From DATMER01 sp963741305 (lineage in GTDB: Bacteria > Acidobacteriota > Thermoanaerobaculia > Multivoradales > UBA5704), in contig CAVUHL010000003.1 of the NCBI GenBank assembly GCA_963741305.1, positions 7,006,001 through 7,070,000 on the forward strand: a stretch of DNA of 64,000 nt, given 5' to 3'. Of the stretch, positions 38,555 to 48,051 are shown in pieces. Each line of letters begins with the position of its first letter. Position 1 is the first letter of the stretch. The position numbers were made by a program, and so were the translations under genes. Under the pieces are notes generated by a model. The model was not told the DNA's origin. It made no database searches and saw only the letters and a program-made list of their open reading frames with translations.

Positions 38555-39544
38555 TCACATCAGCGCGACGGCTCGCTGCAGGAACCAGTAAGCGGCCATC
38601 GTGCCGATTCCGTAGGCCACCGCGGCCTTCGCCCATTGCGGCTTGGCGGCGGGTACCCTGCGGAGCGCTGCGGCGGCGAGGAGTACGGTGCCGACGAAGG
38701 CGAGCTGGCCCAGCTCGATGCCGAGGTTGAAGGCGAAGAGCGCGAGCGGGATCTCCGCCGTGGGCAGGCCGACTTCGGCCAGGGCTCCGGCAAAGCCGAG
38801 GCCGTGCAGCAGGCCGAAACCGGCGGCGACCGCCCAGGGTGCTCTTTGCGTCAGCGTCGGGCTGCCCTTGCGCGCGTTGATGAGCTCGACCGCGAGGAAG
38901 AAGATGCTGAGAGCGATGGCGGCCTCGATCGGGGCTTGCGGCACGTGCACCACTCCCAGCGCAGCCAGGGCGAGCGTGACGCTGTGGCCGGCGGTGAAGG
39001 AGGTGATCGTCCACAGCAGCGATCTTCCCCAGCCGACGAGCAGCACCAGGGCCAGCACGAAGAGGAGGTGGTCCCAGCCGAGCAGGATGTGCTCGACTCC
39101 CAGCGCGGCGTAGTCCTTGAAGACTCCGGCACGGCTGCTGTCGGCGTTGATCCTGAAGCTGGGCGCCTCGGCCTTGAGCACGTGCCGGATCCGGCGGCCG
39201 TCGCGCAGGGTGATGCGCAGGAGCACGTCGGCCTGGCTGCCGGCGATGCCTTCGACTCCCACCGACTTGCCCGTCAGGCCTCCCGGACACCGCATCCGCC
39301 AGCTGGCGCGGATCCCGGTGCCCTCCTTTTTGACCTCCGGATCGCCGAGGCCCTCACACTCGACCGGCAGCACCGGACGGAGCTGGCTGCCCTGCACCCG
39401 GACCGCGGGCTGCTTCCACCTCACCGCGGCCTCCCCGGCCGCAAGCTCCTCGACCTCGAGCAGGGCGGGCGCGAACTGGTGAGCCAGCACCGGAGCGGAG
39501 ACGGCGAGAGCAAAGACGAAGAGGAGGGCCCATCTTTTCATCAT
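38555..39544 (-). CDS. HupE/UreJ-family membrane protein with periplasmic N-terminal domain
   Basis: The 329-residue protein has a signal peptide (LLFVFALAVSAPVLAHQ), a beta-rich exported domain of about 120 residues, and a C-terminal bundle of six or seven helices. GWDHLLFVLALVLLVGWG and GFGLLHGLGFAGALAEVGLP are the HupE/UreJ signatures with membrane-embedded histidines, seen in nickel/cobalt transport proteins. This two-part form is common next to DUF3604 and parvulin genes. A metal import role is possible; the substrate is unknown. Its ATG overlaps the parvulin stop by 4 bp. Confidence 0.85.
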   Translation of the reverse strand: MMKRWALLFVFALAVSAPVLAHQFAPALLEVEELAAGEAAVRWKQPAVRVQGSQLRPVLPVECEGLGDPEVKKEGTGIRASWRMRCPGGLTGKSVGVEGIAGSQADVLLRITLRDGRRIRHVLKAEAPSFRINADSSRAGVFKDYAALGVEHILLGWDHLLFVLALVLLVGWGRSLLWTITSFTAGHSVTLALAALGVVHVPQAPIEAAIALSIFFLAVELINARKGSPTLTQRAPWAVAAGFGLLHGLGFAGALAEVGLPTAEIPLALFAFNLGIELGQLAFVGTVLLAAAALRRVPAAKPQWAKAAVAYGIGTMAAYWFLQRAVALM

Positions 39545-40491
39545 GCGGCACTCCCCGGCACGACGATCTCGAATTCGGCTCGCAGCTCGCGCAACCGCAG
39601 CCGGAGCCAGTCGTCGGCCAGCTTTTGAAGCAGTGCCTGCTCGACCTGATCCCGCACGGCTTCGAGCGGCAGGGCGCGGGCTTCCTGGTATTCATGGACC
39701 CAGACCAGATGGTGCCCGTAGTCCGAGGGGATCGGCTCCGACCAGCTTCCCGGCCGCAGCTTCATGACCGCGGCGGCGAAGTCGCTGCCGAGCTCCGATT
39801 CGAGGCCCTGCGCGGTCTGCAGCGGCAGGTGAACCGGTGCCGGCGTCTCGTCGGCGAGCGCCAGCGCGGCCTCGAAGCCGAGCTTCCCGGCGCGGATCCG
39901 CGCGAGCAGCTCGCGGGCCCTCGCTTCCGAGTCCGGCCGCACGAAGCCGTTGACCGCCACCTGCGAGATGCGGATGTGCGCCGGCCGGGTGAACTCCTCG
40001 GCATGGGCGGCGTGGAACTCCTCGACGATCTCCGGCATCGGTTTCTGCAGCAGCACGACGCCGCGGATCAGCCGCTTGGCGCTGTCGACGAGGATGCGCC
40101 GCACCACGAGGTCCCCCTCGTGCAGGCCGAGGTCCATGGCCGCCCGCGCCTTCCCGGCCTGGGTCGCCTCATGCGGATTGGCCTCGACGAACTCGGCGAT
40201 CTGCGCCAGGCGCGCCTGGGCGGCGGAGTTCTCGTGCATGCCCAGGGCCAGCGCGTACTGGTACAGGACCTCGTCGTCGACCTGCATGTCGACCATCTGC
40301 TCCCACTCGCTCCGCGTCGGATGGCGGCCGGTGTCGGCAACGAAGTCCTTGAGCATCGCCTCCATGCGATGGGCGGGGATCTCGATGCGCTTCTTGTGCG
40401 GCACCAGGCCTCCGCCCGCGAGCTCGGTGAGCGCGAGGAGCAGAGAGCCGAGCGCCAGCATGTGCAGCGCCGGAGACTTCAGCCACTTCAT
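39541..40491 (-). CDS. Membrane-anchored parvulin-type peptidyl-prolyl isomerase
   Basis: The 316-residue protein has an N-terminal membrane anchor or signal (SPALHMLALGSLLLALTELA), a helical region, and a C-terminal PpiC domain with ISQVAVNGF, RPDSEARARELL and LRPGSWSEPIPSDYGHHLVWV. It should act on exported proteins. It sits between the DUF3604 gene (4-bp overlap at its start) and the HupE-like gene (4-bp overlap at its end), so the three proteins are made together and it may fold the other two. The start at 40491 follows a GAAG site. Confidence 0.87.
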   Translation of the reverse strand: MKWLKSPALHMLALGSLLLALTELAGGGLVPHKKRIEIPAHRMEAMLKDFVADTGRHPTRSEWEQMVDMQVDDEVLYQYALALGMHENSAAQARLAQIAEFVEANPHEATQAGKARAAMDLGLHEGDLVVRRILVDSAKRLIRGVVLLQKPMPEIVEEFHAAHAEEFTRPAHIRISQVAVNGFVRPDSEARARELLARIRAGKLGFEAALALADETPAPVHLPLQTAQGLESELGSDFAAAVMKLRPGSWSEPIPSDYGHHLVWVHEYQEARALPLEAVRDQVEQALLQKLADDWLRLRLRELRAEFEIVVPGSAA

Positions 40492-42854
40492 TTCTTCGCG
40501 ACGCTTCTGGCGGCCGCCGGCTCGTACCAGATCGGCGAGGTCCAGGCGCGCTCCTGGATCACCGGCTGCACGAAGGTGTCGGTGGTCTGGTTCGAGCAGC
40601 ACTTGGCGCCGTGATCCGCCTTGGCCTTGTCGGCGAGGCTGCCGCTCTGCAGCGCCGCGAGCTGGGTGTTGCACTTGCCGGTGTTGAGAGGGTCGACCCC
40701 GATCCACTTGCGGCACCACAGCGTGCTGTAGCGGCAAACCGGCTCCTCGAGCACCCGCACGTAGTAGAACGCGTGCTGGCTCGGGTCGAAGTCGGGGTCC
40801 TTCCAGACCGCGCAGAGGCGCTCGGTGCCGAGCTCCGGCCTGGCCTTGCAGGTGGCGGGGTTGATCCCCGACTGCGGGTTGAGCGGGCTGCCGGGGTCGC
40901 CGGCCACTGTGTAGACCCGCTCGTGCGAGATGCCGTGCCCGTCGACCCATCCCTTGACGATCTGGATCTGCTGCAGCTTGGTCTTGATGTGGTCGTCCCA
41001 GATGGCGGAGGTGATGAAGGTGGGAGCGCCGGCCGCGGCGGTGCGGGCGGGCATGTCGCCGCCCATCGGCACTCCGCCCTTGTAGCCGATGTCCACGTGA
41101 TCCTTGCCGCAGGCGTCCGACGGATAGTTCCAGCCGCCGAAGAAACGGACCTTCATCCGCGGGCCGCTGGTGCCGTAGGTCTCTTTGCGCCGGAGAGCTT
41201 CGAAGATGGAGTCGCGGGTGTTCTCCTCGGCCCACACCACCGAGGGGCCGCCGGTGCCGTTCTGGATCGTCGAGGTATCCGCCATGGGGTAGGCGTCGTC
41301 GATGCCGAGGTGCCCCGGCCACTGATCGGTCTCCGGATGCCAGCCCATCACGCCGGTGTGCGAATCGGAAGCGGAGACCACTCCCATCTTGAAGGGGTTG
41401 ATGCCGTCGTAGGTCTTCTTCGCGGCATACTGGATGCCGTCCTTCCAGACGTTGCGCACGTAGGCGCGGTCGCCCCAGGTGTCGGGCGCGGCGATTTCGC
41501 CGCTGCCCCCCGAGCCGACGCCCGAGGCCGAGCCCAGGCTCTTGCCGTTGAGGATCTCGAAGGCGCAGTACTCGTCGATGGTGTTGGTGCCGGCGAGGAA
41601 GCGCGGGTCGTAGCGGCATTCGCTGGCGCCCTTGTCCTGGTAGATCTCGACCAGGGGCTCCATCTGCTGGTGCCGTTTGGCGTCCTCGACGTTGTAGGGA
41701 TCGAGGAACATGGGCGGGAAGATCGTCTTTCCATCCGCGATGACCCCGCCGCCGAGGTTCGAGTTGTGCGGGATGGTGATGAAGTCGCAACGGCGCGCCT
41801 TGCCCGGGGTGACGTTCTTGCCCTTCGTGCAGTCCTCCTCGAGCTTGTTCCAGAACGGCTGCGGCAGCGGATGGTTGACCTTCGTGCCCGGAGGTACCGG
41901 CCATACCCGCGGCTCGTCGGGCACGACGGCGACCAGGGTATCGATCGGGTCCTTGAGGGAGTCTTTGTTGACCACCACCGCCATGTCGATGGCGTTGACC
42001 GGCTTCCTGACCACGCGGTCGTTGCGGAAGATCACGTTGCGGTGCCAGTTGTTGAGCAGGGGCGTCGAGGCGTTCTCATAGGCGATGAAGCTGGTGAACT
42101 TGCACTCGTCGGTACGGTCGTAGGCCTCCTCGGCGGCATTCTGGACCTCGCTCCACACCTCCATCTCGGCCTTGTTGCACAGCTCCGGGTTGTTGTTGCA
42201 CACCGGGAGGTTCGTGTTCTTGCTGATCGCGCCGAGGTTCATGATGGTGAGCTGGGTGAACGCGTTGGAGGCGAGGGTCTTGCCGAGCCCTGGGTTCAGG
42301 GCCCGCAGCGGCTCGTAGAAGAAGCCGTTGAGCATCCGGCACTCCATCGACATGCTCTCGGGCACGTACTTGCCGCCGATGTTCTTGCAGAAGCCCATGA
42401 CGCCGAAGTGCTCGGAGTGGTCGGTCACGGCGCCCCAGTCCAACGGCTCGTCGATGCAGGGCGTGCGGCTCGGGCCGTCCCCGGACTCGGTCGCCGGATC
42501 CTTGCAGGAGGGGCGGCGCTTGGGCTGCAGGCCCGAGGGCTCGGGAATGTTGATCGGCGCCATGCCCCGGGCGAAAAGGTAGGCGCCGCGGGGGTCGTTG
42601 CCGTTCGCGTAGTCGACGAAGCGGATGCTGGCGTCGAAGGAGAGGCCGGTGTGCAGGTGCGTGGTGCCGAAGAGGGCCCGGCGCTGCGGGTTGTAGCTCT
42701 TGCACCGGGGCCGGTCCTCGGTGATCTCGAAGGGAGGCTTTCCAGGAGGGCTCACCGGCGGCTTTGCGCCGTGGGCCAAGCTCAGCGCCGTGAAGACCAG
42801 GGCGCCGGTTGCGGCCAGACGAGAGACAAAGCCCACAGCCTTTGATGACTGCAT
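40488..42854 (-). CDS. Secreted DUF3604 protein, PHP-like metal-binding fold
   Basis: The 788-residue protein has a signal peptide (FVSRLAATGALVFTALSLAHG) and the DUF3604 signatures LFGTTHLHTGLSFDA near residue 60, WGAVTDHSEHFGVMG near residue 140, ITIPHNSNL, and VVSASDSHTGVMGW in the second half. These His/Asp strings resemble the metal site of PHP-type hydrolases, so a metal-dependent periplasmic hydrolase is plausible; no substrate is known. Many cysteines suggest disulfides. GGAAGGGGGCT precedes the ATG at 42854; an upstream in-frame start at 42890 is less likely. It begins a three-gene operon with a parvulin and a HupE-like protein. Confidence 0.85.
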   Translation of the reverse strand: MQSSKAVGFVSRLAATGALVFTALSLAHGAKPPVSPPGKPPFEITEDRPRCKSYNPQRRALFGTTHLHTGLSFDASIRFVDYANGNDPRGAYLFARGMAPINIPEPSGLQPKRRPSCKDPATESGDGPSRTPCIDEPLDWGAVTDHSEHFGVMGFCKNIGGKYVPESMSMECRMLNGFFYEPLRALNPGLGKTLASNAFTQLTIMNLGAISKNTNLPVCNNNPELCNKAEMEVWSEVQNAAEEAYDRTDECKFTSFIAYENASTPLLNNWHRNVIFRNDRVVRKPVNAIDMAVVVNKDSLKDPIDTLVAVVPDEPRVWPVPPGTKVNHPLPQPFWNKLEEDCTKGKNVTPGKARRCDFITIPHNSNLGGGVIADGKTIFPPMFLDPYNVEDAKRHQQMEPLVEIYQDKGASECRYDPRFLAGTNTIDEYCAFEILNGKSLGSASGVGSGGSGEIAAPDTWGDRAYVRNVWKDGIQYAAKKTYDGINPFKMGVVSASDSHTGVMGWHPETDQWPGHLGIDDAYPMADTSTIQNGTGGPSVVWAEENTRDSIFEALRRKETYGTSGPRMKVRFFGGWNYPSDACGKDHVDIGYKGGVPMGGDMPARTAAAGAPTFITSAIWDDHIKTKLQQIQIVKGWVDGHGISHERVYTVAGDPGSPLNPQSGINPATCKARPELGTERLCAVWKDPDFDPSQHAFYYVRVLEEPVCRYSTLWCRKWIGVDPLNTGKCNTQLAALQSGSLADKAKADHGAKCCSNQTTDTFVQPVIQERAWTSPIWYEPAAARSVAKK

Positions 42855-42978
42855 AGGTCTAGCCCCCTTCCCGCTGAGCGGGTGGATCAAGGATTGCGCG
42901 GAATGGTATCAGGGCGCCCGGGCGAAGTCGATAGAAGCGGTGGCCTCTTGAGCGTTTGGCTGAAACAGGCTGGCGACG

Positions 42979-43330
42979 GCTCGCCGTCAACCGGCATTGG
43001 GCCAACATGAGCTCGCGGCGGCCCGCCGTCGACTCATGTTGCCTCAGCTAAGTTTCCGCTGCCCCATCTCCAGCGACGACGGGCCGTCATCGGCAGAAGT
43101 CGCTCGATGTCGGGAGAAGCTGGCTCATCTCCGTCGACGGCGGCTCTCCGTCGACTTGTTTGACCCGCCGTCGGGAGAAGTTGCCTCATCTCCCGCGGCG
43201 GCGGACCGCCGTCGACTCAGATGACCCGCCGTCAACTCAAGTTGTCCCATCTCCGGGAAAAACGCCTCAGCTCAGTGGACGGCGAGCCACCGCCAACTGA
43301 CGTTGGCTCGCCGTCGGCTTAGCTGAGCCA
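42979..43330. repeat. Phased repeat array 5: about 17 units at about 20-bp spacing
   Basis: Units of two mixed types, GCCTCATCTCC-like and ACCCGCCGTCGAC-like, recur from 42979 to 43306, for example near 43001, 43021, 43041, 43061, 43102, 43123, 43143, 43163, 43183, 43204, 43224, 43244, 43264 and 43306. The mean step is about 20.4 bp. Neighbouring units often complement each other (GACGGCGGC / GCCGTCGAC), so the region could fold extensively. It lies between divergent genes. Confidence 0.78.
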
Positions 43331-43370
43331 ACTCTTGCCCCTCTCTCCCGTGATGGATAGCCTTCATGTA

Positions 43371-43392
43371 GGGGCGGCCCTTGTGGCCGCCC
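43371..43392. repeat. Hairpin repeat (GGGGCGGCC...GGCCGCCC)
   Basis: GGGCGGCC and GGCCGCCC pair perfectly around CTTGT, followed by a second small GC hairpin (GCCC...GGGC). Hairpins of this wording (AGGGGCGGCC-loop-GGCCGCCC) are widespread intergenic palindromes in bacteria as far as I recall. No gene is visible from 43330 to 43590. Confidence 0.6.
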
Positions 43393-43474
43393 TCCGGAAG
43401 GGCGCCCATCCGGCCTGCCGCGACAACTAGATAGAGGATGTCGAAAGTCCCATTAAGATGTCAATGAATCCACT

Positions 43475-43503
43475 ATTGACACAGCCGGAATCCTGTGGCA
43501 TCC
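43475..43503 (+). promoter_or_regulatory. Possible promoter of the hypothetical gene at 43592
   Basis: A perfect TTGACA near 43475 is followed after 17 bp by CATCCT, which is a poor -10 element. It lies about 90 bp before the ATG. Confidence 0.35.
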
Positions 43504-43591
43504 TCTCTTCACGTCGCAGGCAGGACGGATTCCGGCGCCATTCCGGTGCCGGGCAAGCAGGGTCCCACGGGGCCTGGAAAGGAGAAGGACC

Positions 43592-43954
43592 ATGTCGAAG
43601 GAGACGACGTACGCGGGGATGTTGGGGAGCTGGCAGCGGTGGTTCGCCGCGCTGCTGGCGAACGGCGCGGACCTCAGCCACCTGGTAGTGCCGCGGGAGC
43701 AGCTCGGCACGCTGGCGACGCGGGGTCAGGAGCTGATCCAGACGCAATCGCAGTTGACCGCGGCCAAGCAGGACGCCTCCCAGGAACTGGGGGTGGTGAT
43801 GGTCGAGGGTCAGCGACTGGTGACGGTGCTGAAGTTTGCGGTCAAGCAGCACTACGGAATCGACTCGGAGAAGCTGGCGGAGTTCGGCGTCCAGCCGTTC
43901 CGGGGCCGCAGCCGCCGCAAGGCCGCCGAGCCGCCGCCGCCCCTGCCGGAATAA
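43592..43954 (+). CDS. Conserved-looking hypothetical protein, mostly helical
   Basis: The 120-residue protein begins MSKETTYAGMLGSWQRWF and is predicted helical throughout, with a central coiled-coil-like section (RGQELIQTQSQLTAAKQDASQEL) and a basic, proline-rich C-terminus (FRGRSRRKAAEPPPPLPE). There is no signal peptide or membrane segment. I recognise no family. GGAAAGGAGAAGG lies before the ATG. It stands alone between repeat array 5 and about 600 bp of gene-free sequence. Confidence 0.65.
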   Translation: MSKETTYAGMLGSWQRWFAALLANGADLSHLVVPREQLGTLATRGQELIQTQSQLTAAKQDASQELGVVMVEGQRLVTVLKFAVKQHYGIDSEKLAEFGVQPFRGRSRRKAAEPPPPLPE

Positions 43955-44555
43955 GACGGTGATCCTCTGATCTCGGGGGCGTGCCCCCACTCTTCTTCTC
44001 TCTAACCACAACCCGTCCCAGGCGGCTCTCCCGCGAAGCGGGGGAGGGCAGGGAGGGTGTTCTTTGAAAACTAGAAGGACGGCCGGTCTCCGGGTCCAAG
44101 GACACCGCCGTCCGCCACTTTTGAAGGGGACCTGGTCTTCAGGGAAGCCCTGCGTCTTTCTCCCGTCGAGGAGGAGAGACCGGTCGGCTCCGGGGGAAGG
44201 CCGGGACGAGGGCGCACGCCCTCGAAACCTTTCCCATCCCACCTCGCGCAGGTTGCACGCGTCCCCTTCCAAGGAGCGAGGTCCCGAACCCGGAGCCGGC
44301 CTGCTGTATTTCGCGAGCCTTCTGGTCCTGTGGTGATGGATAACCGCGGCTGGCTATCGGCAGGCACTTCGCTTGAACGAGAGAGAACGCCAAGCCAAAC
44401 ACCGAGACGAGTCCATCGGGATGCGTGGGTGGATGCTGGCTCAGGATGGCTTCCGGGCCGAGAGGTAAGAACAAAGGTGTAGGAATTCTTGGCGTCTGTC
44501 CGTCTCCTCATCTAGGCAGGCGGCACGTCGCCAGCCTTGACTAGGAGGCGTTCTC
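43955..44555. other. Gene-free stretch of about 600 bp
   Basis: Both strands carry overlapping short open frames with unlikely composition (rich in Arg, Pro and Ser) and no ribosome sites. I see no tRNA, no known RNA motif and no 21-bp repeat. A small GGGGGC-GT-GCCCCC hairpin near 43975 after the preceding gene might aid termination. Confidence 0.5.
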
Positions 44556-45029
44556 ATGAAGCGATATGAAACCCTTTTGAGGGGTTTATCGGTTCTGCTA
44601 CTAACCGGCTGTACAACTGTAGGAACAGGCCACAGAACGCTCATCCGGGCCGGGTGCGATGACTTTGCTCCCTCTGACACTGCTTCGCCCGAGCAAAAGA
44701 AGCAGGGATTGGAGCAGGAACTTCTCTGTGACGAGGTCGCCAAGCTATATCCGCACTTGATCGCTCCCACTGGCACCGACAACGAGAAGCGAATCCTTAG
44801 AATCGATCCCGATGGCAGGCCGATCGATCCAGCCATACAACAGGCCGAGACCAAGGAGCAGCCTAGCTACCAAAGTTTCCTGAGCTTTCTCAAGCTTAAG
44901 TACGGGAGCGAAGGCTTTCAGCCCGTGCTCCTTTCTTTTACGGCGCACGATCGCACCAACACTCCACCGTTTCTTCCAATCGATCCACGCCCTAACCCGG
45001 ATTTCTCACCACGGGTCTCACCGCGGTAG
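44556..45029 (+). pseudogene. 5' part of a lipoprotein gene interrupted by an IS1380-family element
   Basis: AGGAGG precedes an ATG opening a lipoprotein precursor (GLSVLLLTGCTT, lipobox LTGC). The original coding sequence runs to 44995; the last 11 codons and the stop at 45029 come from the insertion sequence. Removing the element and one copy of the CTAA duplication joins this part in frame to 46732-48028 (CCT-AAC-CTC), rebuilding a 578-residue lipoprotein. The 147 residues here form a soluble region with an unknown fold. The short product, if made, would be a truncated lipoprotein. Confidence 0.82.
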
Positions 45030-46727
45030 TTTGCGCGTCCACGACCGGCTCGGGTGGCGCACTGCCACGGATAGTGCGCCACTGCGCACCCTCGTGGCCG
45101 CCCAAGCAAACGCAAGAAGAGCGTAAGTCGTGGGCAGTTGCTCGCCCGATGCACGCTCCTACGACCGACCAGAGACACCTCAGCCTGGAGAGGTTTGGAC
45201 AAGAGCGGATTTCTGACGACAGATCAGGCCAGCGCGGGATGGCTTGCCCGCAACTGATTGACGATCCGCGCAAACAGGGCCGCATTGGGGTGGGAACTGG
45301 ACAAATGTACCCAGACGCGCCGCACCGTCACTTTGATCTGAGCGCCAATCTTGAGCAGCTTGATGCGAATCGTGTCACAGCGCGCCTGAGCCAGATCGGT
45401 GCCTGCCAGGCCCAGACGGCGCAGTTCATTGAGCAGAACGTAGGCCACCGAGGAAAACCATAGACGCGCCTGATTGCTGGTCAAGTGATGAGTTGAGGTG
45501 CGGTCGGCAAACAGACACAACTGCTGCTCTTTGATACGATTCTCCATCTCGCCACGGGCACAATACAGCTTCTCGTAAAGCATCTGAGCACTCCACTGTT
45601 CGCTGCTCAGTGAGGTCACAAGGAAGCGCGGGTTGGCGCCCTTGGCCAAGTGCTCGGCTTTGCCAATCACACGCCGCTGCTGAGACCAACTTTTCTTGGT
45701 GCGGTAGACAAAATCCTTGAACACGCGCGCCGCCTTGCCGGATTCTTCGAACTGCGCACGAGCCTGCTCCAACTCTCCCCCGAGAGCGCGCTGCAGCCGA
45801 GCATTGCGCGCCAGACCGAAGACAAAGTCCACGCCGTGGCTCTCGCACCAACTCATCAGCTCTTCACGCACAAACCCCGAATCTCCACGTACGATGATGC
45901 GCACCTCAGGCCACCTGTCGCGAACCCGTGACACGATGCGCTCGAGCTCGCTGACCGCACCGCAAGATGCATCGACGTTGGCCTGCCGCAGACGGGCGCA
46001 CAACAGGTGAGAGCCGCAAAAAATATACAACGGAAGGTAACAGTACCCACCGTAGTAGCCATGGAAGAAACGGCCTTCCTGCTCGCCATGCAGAGGATCG
46101 TCGGTAGCGTCCAGGTCCAGCACGATCTCTGACGGAGCCTTCCGGTAGGAGGCCAGAAATACATCGACAAAGAAGCGGTCCGCCGCCTCGGGATCGAGGA
46201 TGATCTTGCGATAGCGATCCTGCTTCACAGCCCCCCATTCCAATCGGTTCAACGTACTCTTGCCGGCCAGCGGTTTGCCGCGGTCCTGCTCTTGGCGACG
46301 GTCGCTACCGGTCGGATCGGCCTTGCCGGCCACCGAAGCCAGCAGCGGATCGCTGCGCAGCTCATCGTGGTCATTCAGATCCTCATAGCCAAGAGCCAGC
46401 CCAAACACACGCTGACGCACCAGCTCCACGACGCTGTGCTCTACCAGGGCTGGATTGCGATGATCCTCGAAACAGGCCGCAAACCCCTCCAACAGCCCCA
46501 AGCGTCGGTCCACCTCGGACAACAGCAAGACCCCGCCGTCCGAGCTCAGGGTACCGCCGTCGAATGACGCCACCACCGTCCGCCGAGTCAACCCTTGAAA
46601 CTCAAGCTGAGCAGAGGTACAGTCTGTCGTCACGGGCTATCCTCCTTTTGTGGTAGAAGTGCTTGCTGACACGACACTTATACCACCGGAGGTAGCCCTT
46701 TTCCATGTCCTCGGTGAGAAATCCGGG
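44996..46727. mobile_element. IS1380-family insertion sequence, 1732 bp, with 4-bp target duplication
   Basis: The ends carry a 15-bp perfect terminal inverted repeat, CCCGGATTTCTCACC at 44996-45010 and its complement at 46713-46727. CTAA flanks both sides (44992-44995 and 46728-46731), as expected for this family's short target duplication. One transposase gene on the minus strand fills most of the element. The transposase frame is intact and the duplication is perfect, so the insertion looks recent. Confidence 0.93.
45224..46633 (-). CDS. IS1380-family transposase
   Basis: The 469-residue DDE transposase matches IS1380: an N-terminal VASFDGGTLSSDGGVLLL and EVDRRLGLLEGFAACFEDHRNP, the catalytic-region strings VLDLDATDDPLHGEQEGRFFHGYYG near residue 170 and IIVRGDSGFVREELM near residue 247, and a late GEMENRIKEQQ with the last acidic residue. 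It cuts and pastes the element. A GTG start at 46633 with GGAGGATAG upstream fits. The gene occupies most of the element and shows no internal stop. Confidence 0.94.
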   Translation of the reverse strand: MTTDCTSAQLEFQGLTRRTVVASFDGGTLSSDGGVLLLSEVDRRLGLLEGFAACFEDHRNPALVEHSVVELVRQRVFGLALGYEDLNDHDELRSDPLLASVAGKADPTGSDRRQEQDRGKPLAGKSTLNRLEWGAVKQDRYRKIILDPEAADRFFVDVFLASYRKAPSEIVLDLDATDDPLHGEQEGRFFHGYYGGYCYLPLYIFCGSHLLCARLRQANVDASCGAVSELERIVSRVRDRWPEVRIIVRGDSGFVREELMSWCESHGVDFVFGLARNARLQRALGGELEQARAQFEESGKAARVFKDFVYRTKKSWSQQRRVIGKAEHLAKGANPRFLVTSLSSEQWSAQMLYEKLYCARGEMENRIKEQQLCLFADRTSTHHLTSNQARLWFSSVAYVLLNELRRLGLAGTDLAQARCDTIRIKLLKIGAQIKVTVRRVWVHLSSSHPNAALFARIVNQLRASHPALA

Positions 46728-46731
46728 CTAA

Positions 46732-48028
46732 CCTCCTTACCGGCCTCTCAACTTTACTACTGAGTACGCAAGCAGATTTATCTACCGAAAAGAAAATCGA
46801 GCTTCAAGAGCTCCTGGAAGCCAGGGTCCGGAATGTTGCGGACTTGGGTCCCGCTACGGCGCTGCATCATAGCGCGGTCTGTAACGAAGGATGTCGCTCC
46901 GACTTCAAATCTTGCGTCGCTGACTGTCTTGAGGATGATAAAGCCTTGGGAGGGCAGTTGACGGAGCAGGAGTGCCGCGATAGTTGCTCCGCTGCCGGAG
47001 ATGTCTATTTCTACTACCCTCGCGTGTCAATAGACTTCTCGTCTGGATTTCTTTCCACTACTTCGACGGACCGCCTTAGTTACATGGCTATGATGGTTCG
47101 GCTCCAAGCGCCGTCGGGAGTTCCTCAGCAGGTCCGCTTCTTGGATTTCAAGCCCAAAGAAGCCGATATCGCGACCTTCAGTCGTGGAGATCTGACTGAG
47201 AGCGCACAACTGCAGGCGTCAGCCAACATGGGAATCACTGGAGGTGAAGGAGCCAAGGTAACAAAGGACTCCACTGAGAAGACATCGGCGTCGGGCAATT
47301 CTGCCGGCGCATCGACGGGAGTCTCCGCCACAGAGACCTTCGCAACGAAACTGGCCGACGCTATCGAGAAAAAGACGACTGCGATTCTGGATGACGGCAG
47401 AACGTTTTTCGCAGATTTTCGGTCGATCCGCGATATCAGGGTGGCCGGGGCTTATAACTTCGACCTGATGCTGGAAGTCCCCGCGACTCTTAGCCGTCCG
47501 GTGCAAAACGGAGTGCCTTCCGGTAACCTCGAGTCGGTGCCGATTCAGATGGAGGTCAAGGCCGACGTTTTCCTGCTCGGTGTAGTCCGGCAGATCCACG
47601 AGCGCGGGCGTATTGGTGTTTTGAACTCTGTCCCCGAAAGTGAAAACGACCACGTTTTCGAGCAGGTGGTTCTACGGGTAATTCCGGATCAGAGGCTGTG
47701 GATAGCACCTGGTACAAACTATGTCTCCCCTGTCCAATTTCAAGAACCTGTCTGTAAGCTTCAAGTTGTGACCAACCGAGAGGATGCCGGGTTCGTGATC
47801 AAGGATGAAGGGGGATTAATGCTCGCCAGTGGAACAGGCCGGAAAGCAGATCTTTCTTTTCCGCAGGCTGCAAGTAGTTGCGGGAGCATAGACGTTACTT
47901 TCCTTCCCGTCGTACTCGCGCAGGAGGGGGCAGCCATTGTTCTGGAAGCCAAGAGCGAGAAGGTTGACTTCATGGATAGCAATCAGCGAACCGTAGAAGG
48001 CGCCTATCGTCCAATAAAGAGGAAGTAA
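46732..48028 (+). pseudogene. 3' part of the interrupted lipoprotein gene
   Basis: This segment continues the reading frame that begins at 44556 once the insertion sequence is removed. Starting at 46732 it encodes about 431 residues. A cysteine-rich stretch (CNEGCRSDFKSCVADC) is followed by a domain with alternating strands, a Ser/Thr/Gly/Ala-rich linker (STEKTSASGNSAGASTG) and a C-terminal beta-rich domain ending in RRK-like basic residues. I do not recognise the family. An internal TTG at 46844 could open a 394-residue frame, but no ribosome site or export signal precedes it, so a functional product is unlikely. The 96-residue gene that follows may suffer a polar effect. Confidence 0.78.
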
Positions 48029-48051
48029 CCAGATTGAGAGGAGAACAGGCG

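Noticed and set aside
40611..42845. A 744-codon plus-strand open frame opposite the DUF3604 gene
   Set aside because: Shadow frame with low-complexity composition; the DUF3604 strand has signal peptide, metal-site motifs and operon overlaps.
44064..44511. Several 90-146 codon frames in the gene-free stretch before the lipoprotein gene
   Set aside because: Composition is Arg/Pro/Ser-rich, no ribosome sites, frames overlap on both strands and none resembles a known protein.
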